Positions 62,533 through 64,000 of a DNA stretch of 64,000 bases are shown here, piece by piece. This DNA comes from Petunia secreta (taxonomy: Eukaryota > Streptophyta > Magnoliopsida > Solanales > Solanaceae). The notes beneath the pieces are model-generated. The model saw only the letters and a program-made list of their open reading frames with translations. It was not told the DNA's origin and did no database searches. Location: contig JARKIP010000033.1 of NCBI GenBank assembly GCA_029990175.1, forward strand, positions 17,529,001 through 17,593,000, in the 5' to 3' direction. The first letter of the stretch is position 1, and every line of letters starts with the position of its first letter. The translations under genes and the position numbers were made by a program.

Positions 62533-64000
62533 TCACTTCCAGCCTTTATGTCTTCTCTTCTTACGCCGAACTTTTACTTTCTTCCCTTCTTTTAGAGAAC
62601 CCATCTTCAACTTCACATGTGGTTTACTTCCATCTTCTTGTTTGACACATTCAATCATAGAGCACTCTTCCACCTTAGCTATGTGCTCCTTCTCATTATA
62701 AACCTTGAAAGTAACCTTTTCTCCATGCGCTCTAACAGTCATCTCACCCAGCTCCATGTCAATAATTGCCTTCGAGGTGACTAAGAATGGTCTCCCAAAA
62801 TTATTGGAGCTTCTCGGTCCTCTTCATAATCTAGGACTACAAAATCAGCAGAGAATGTAAACTTACCAACTTTTAGCAACACATCCTCCAACTTACCATC
62901 AGGATGAGCGAGTGAACCATCCGCCATCTTAAGAGTAACTGAAGAGGGCTTGATTGCTCCTAGCCCTAACCTTTTGCAAACAGACAAAGGCATGAGATTT
63001 ATGCTCGCCCCCAAATCACACAAGGCACCAGTGATATTATGCCCTCCAATGGTACAAGGAATAGTAAACCTCCCAGGATCTTGAAGTTTTGGAGGTAGCT
63101 TACTCAAGATTGTGCTACACTCCTCAACTAAATCAACTGTATCTATCTCTTGAGGCTTTTTCTTCTTCACTAAACTTTCTTTTAAGAACTTCACAAAGGA
63201 TGGCATCAATTCAAACACATCAGTCAAAGGAATATTAACTTGAAGTTCTTTCAACATACTCACAAATTTTTGGTACTGGGCCAGGTCCTTCGATGGTATA
63301 AGTCTCTGTGGGAATGGTGGAGGCGGCAGAGGTGCCTCCTTTTTCTCTTCTTTCTTCTTTACCTTCTCCACTTTTTCAACTTTTTCTATCTCAGCTCTCT
63401 CCTCGGACTTGGCCATCAGCTCTCCACCTTCTATTAAAGTCACTGCAAGACATTGTTCAGGCTCTTTTTTCATAGTGCTTATTTCTCCCACCAACTGCCC
63501 CAACTGGTGCTCTAGGTTCTTGTGAGCATTGGCAAGATCTTGTATGGCTTGTGCATGGGCTGCAGTGTCAGCTATCATTCTCTACTGGCCTGCCATTATT
63601 TGCTTTAGCATATCTTCAACTGAACTGCTAACCTGCTGTGGTGGAGCTGGAAGTGGGTGGTAATTATTCGGGGCTCTCGTATTACCTTGATAATAACCAT
63701 TACCAAACTGATTTTGACCCTGCAGCCTGTTTTGATTACCCACGTAATAAACTGACTCTGGATTAGAAGAGCAAACCTCTGTAGCATGGTCTTGACCACA
63801 AACCTCACAAAAGCTCTGGAGTTGTTGCACTGGAGCCACTGGTTGCTGAGCCTTTTGCAAAGCTAACTTGCTAATTTGATTGGAAATAGCATCCATCCTC
63901 GCCCTTAGCTCTGAAACTGCATCTAACTGAAGTACCCCTACAGGTTTCTGCGTAATAGCTCTACCATCTCCCTGCCAATCAGGATTGCTCTGCGAAAACT
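62533..64000 (-). pseudogene. Athila-like gag C-terminus and protease, copy X
   Basis: From the right edge: gag tail with knuckle CEVCGQDHATEVC, then IMAGQ and the same TAG as copy Y (63582-63584). An open frame of 265 codons follows (62781-63578): a linker rich in Glu/Lys, then a retropepsin-like domain with CDLGASINLMPLS, in which Leu stands between Asp and Gly, common in Athila proteases. A one-base deletion near 62793 shifts the frame. The protease tail then continues in 62533-62757, ending in a Lys/Arg-rich stretch. RT should follow but is deleted. Confidence 0.88.

Larger units (their letters stand above)
57588..64000 (-). mobile_element. Athila-like Gypsy: two partial copies sharing one LTR
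   Basis: Read on the minus strand from the right edge: gag C-terminus, protease, 3' region and polypurine tract (copy X, 64000-60501). Then one LTR (60500-59168), a PBS, and gag of a second copy (copy Y) cut off at 57588. RT, RNase H and integrase are missing from X, and everything after the gag/protease linker is missing from Y. The protease motif CDLGASINLMP, a tRNA-Asp-type PBS and the GGGAGGCAACCCGAG phrase at about 62480 fit Athila-like elements. A PPT on one side and a PBS on the other side of one LTR is the layout of a recombined tandem. Confidence 0.85.

Overview
This is a stretch of plant nuclear DNA, AT-rich and dominated by transposable elements. The one intact host gene I can support is a two-exon UDP-glycosyltransferase of the UGT86 type. 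Intron structure, LTR retrotransposons with plant primer-binding sites, and Stowaway, CACTA, Helitron and Mutator-like elements all point to a eudicot. The repeat types look solanaceous to me, but that is an impression, not a test. I see no rRNA, tRNA or CRISPR.

Layout. 1-6871: 5' end of a minus-strand Ogre/Tat-like Gypsy element (leader plus a 4-kb LTR) abutting a broken Copia element (Copia-1, 6872 to about 12150, plus strand). 12150-19100: small DNA transposons: a MITE, a CACTA terminus, Stowaways, a long-inverted-repeat element and a 2-kb non-autonomous Helitron. 19264-23447: a UGT pseudogene fragment followed by the intact UGT gene (minus strand), whose intron carries a hAT-like MITE.

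23680-47852: a nested block 232 bp upstream of the UGT start codon. A Copia element (Copia-2) landed there. Its 5' LTR was then split by an 11-kb non-autonomous LTR element (target-site duplication ATAAA). Its 3' LTR took five Mutator-like elements (M1-M5), each flanked by its own perfect 9-bp duplication. A Stowaway sits in its integrase region. Three of the five MULEs (M2, M4, M5) are one family, filled with arrays of a GTCTTGGCAATTGCCAAGAC-type palindrome; M4 keeps a transposase N-terminal exon.

47853-57587: unassigned sequence interrupted by Copia-3 (50298-55982, minus strand, TSD CCTTG), which has near-identical LTRs but no recognisable gag. 57588-64000: Athila-like Gypsy sequence on the minus strand, in which two gag copies flank one shared LTR, the layout expected after unequal LTR recombination. 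The element on the right lost its RT, RNase H and integrase.

All retroelement coding regions here are broken by stops, frameshifts or deletions. The main biological interest is an apparently functional UGT with its upstream region displaced by 24 kb of nested insertions, and the palindrome-array MULE family.
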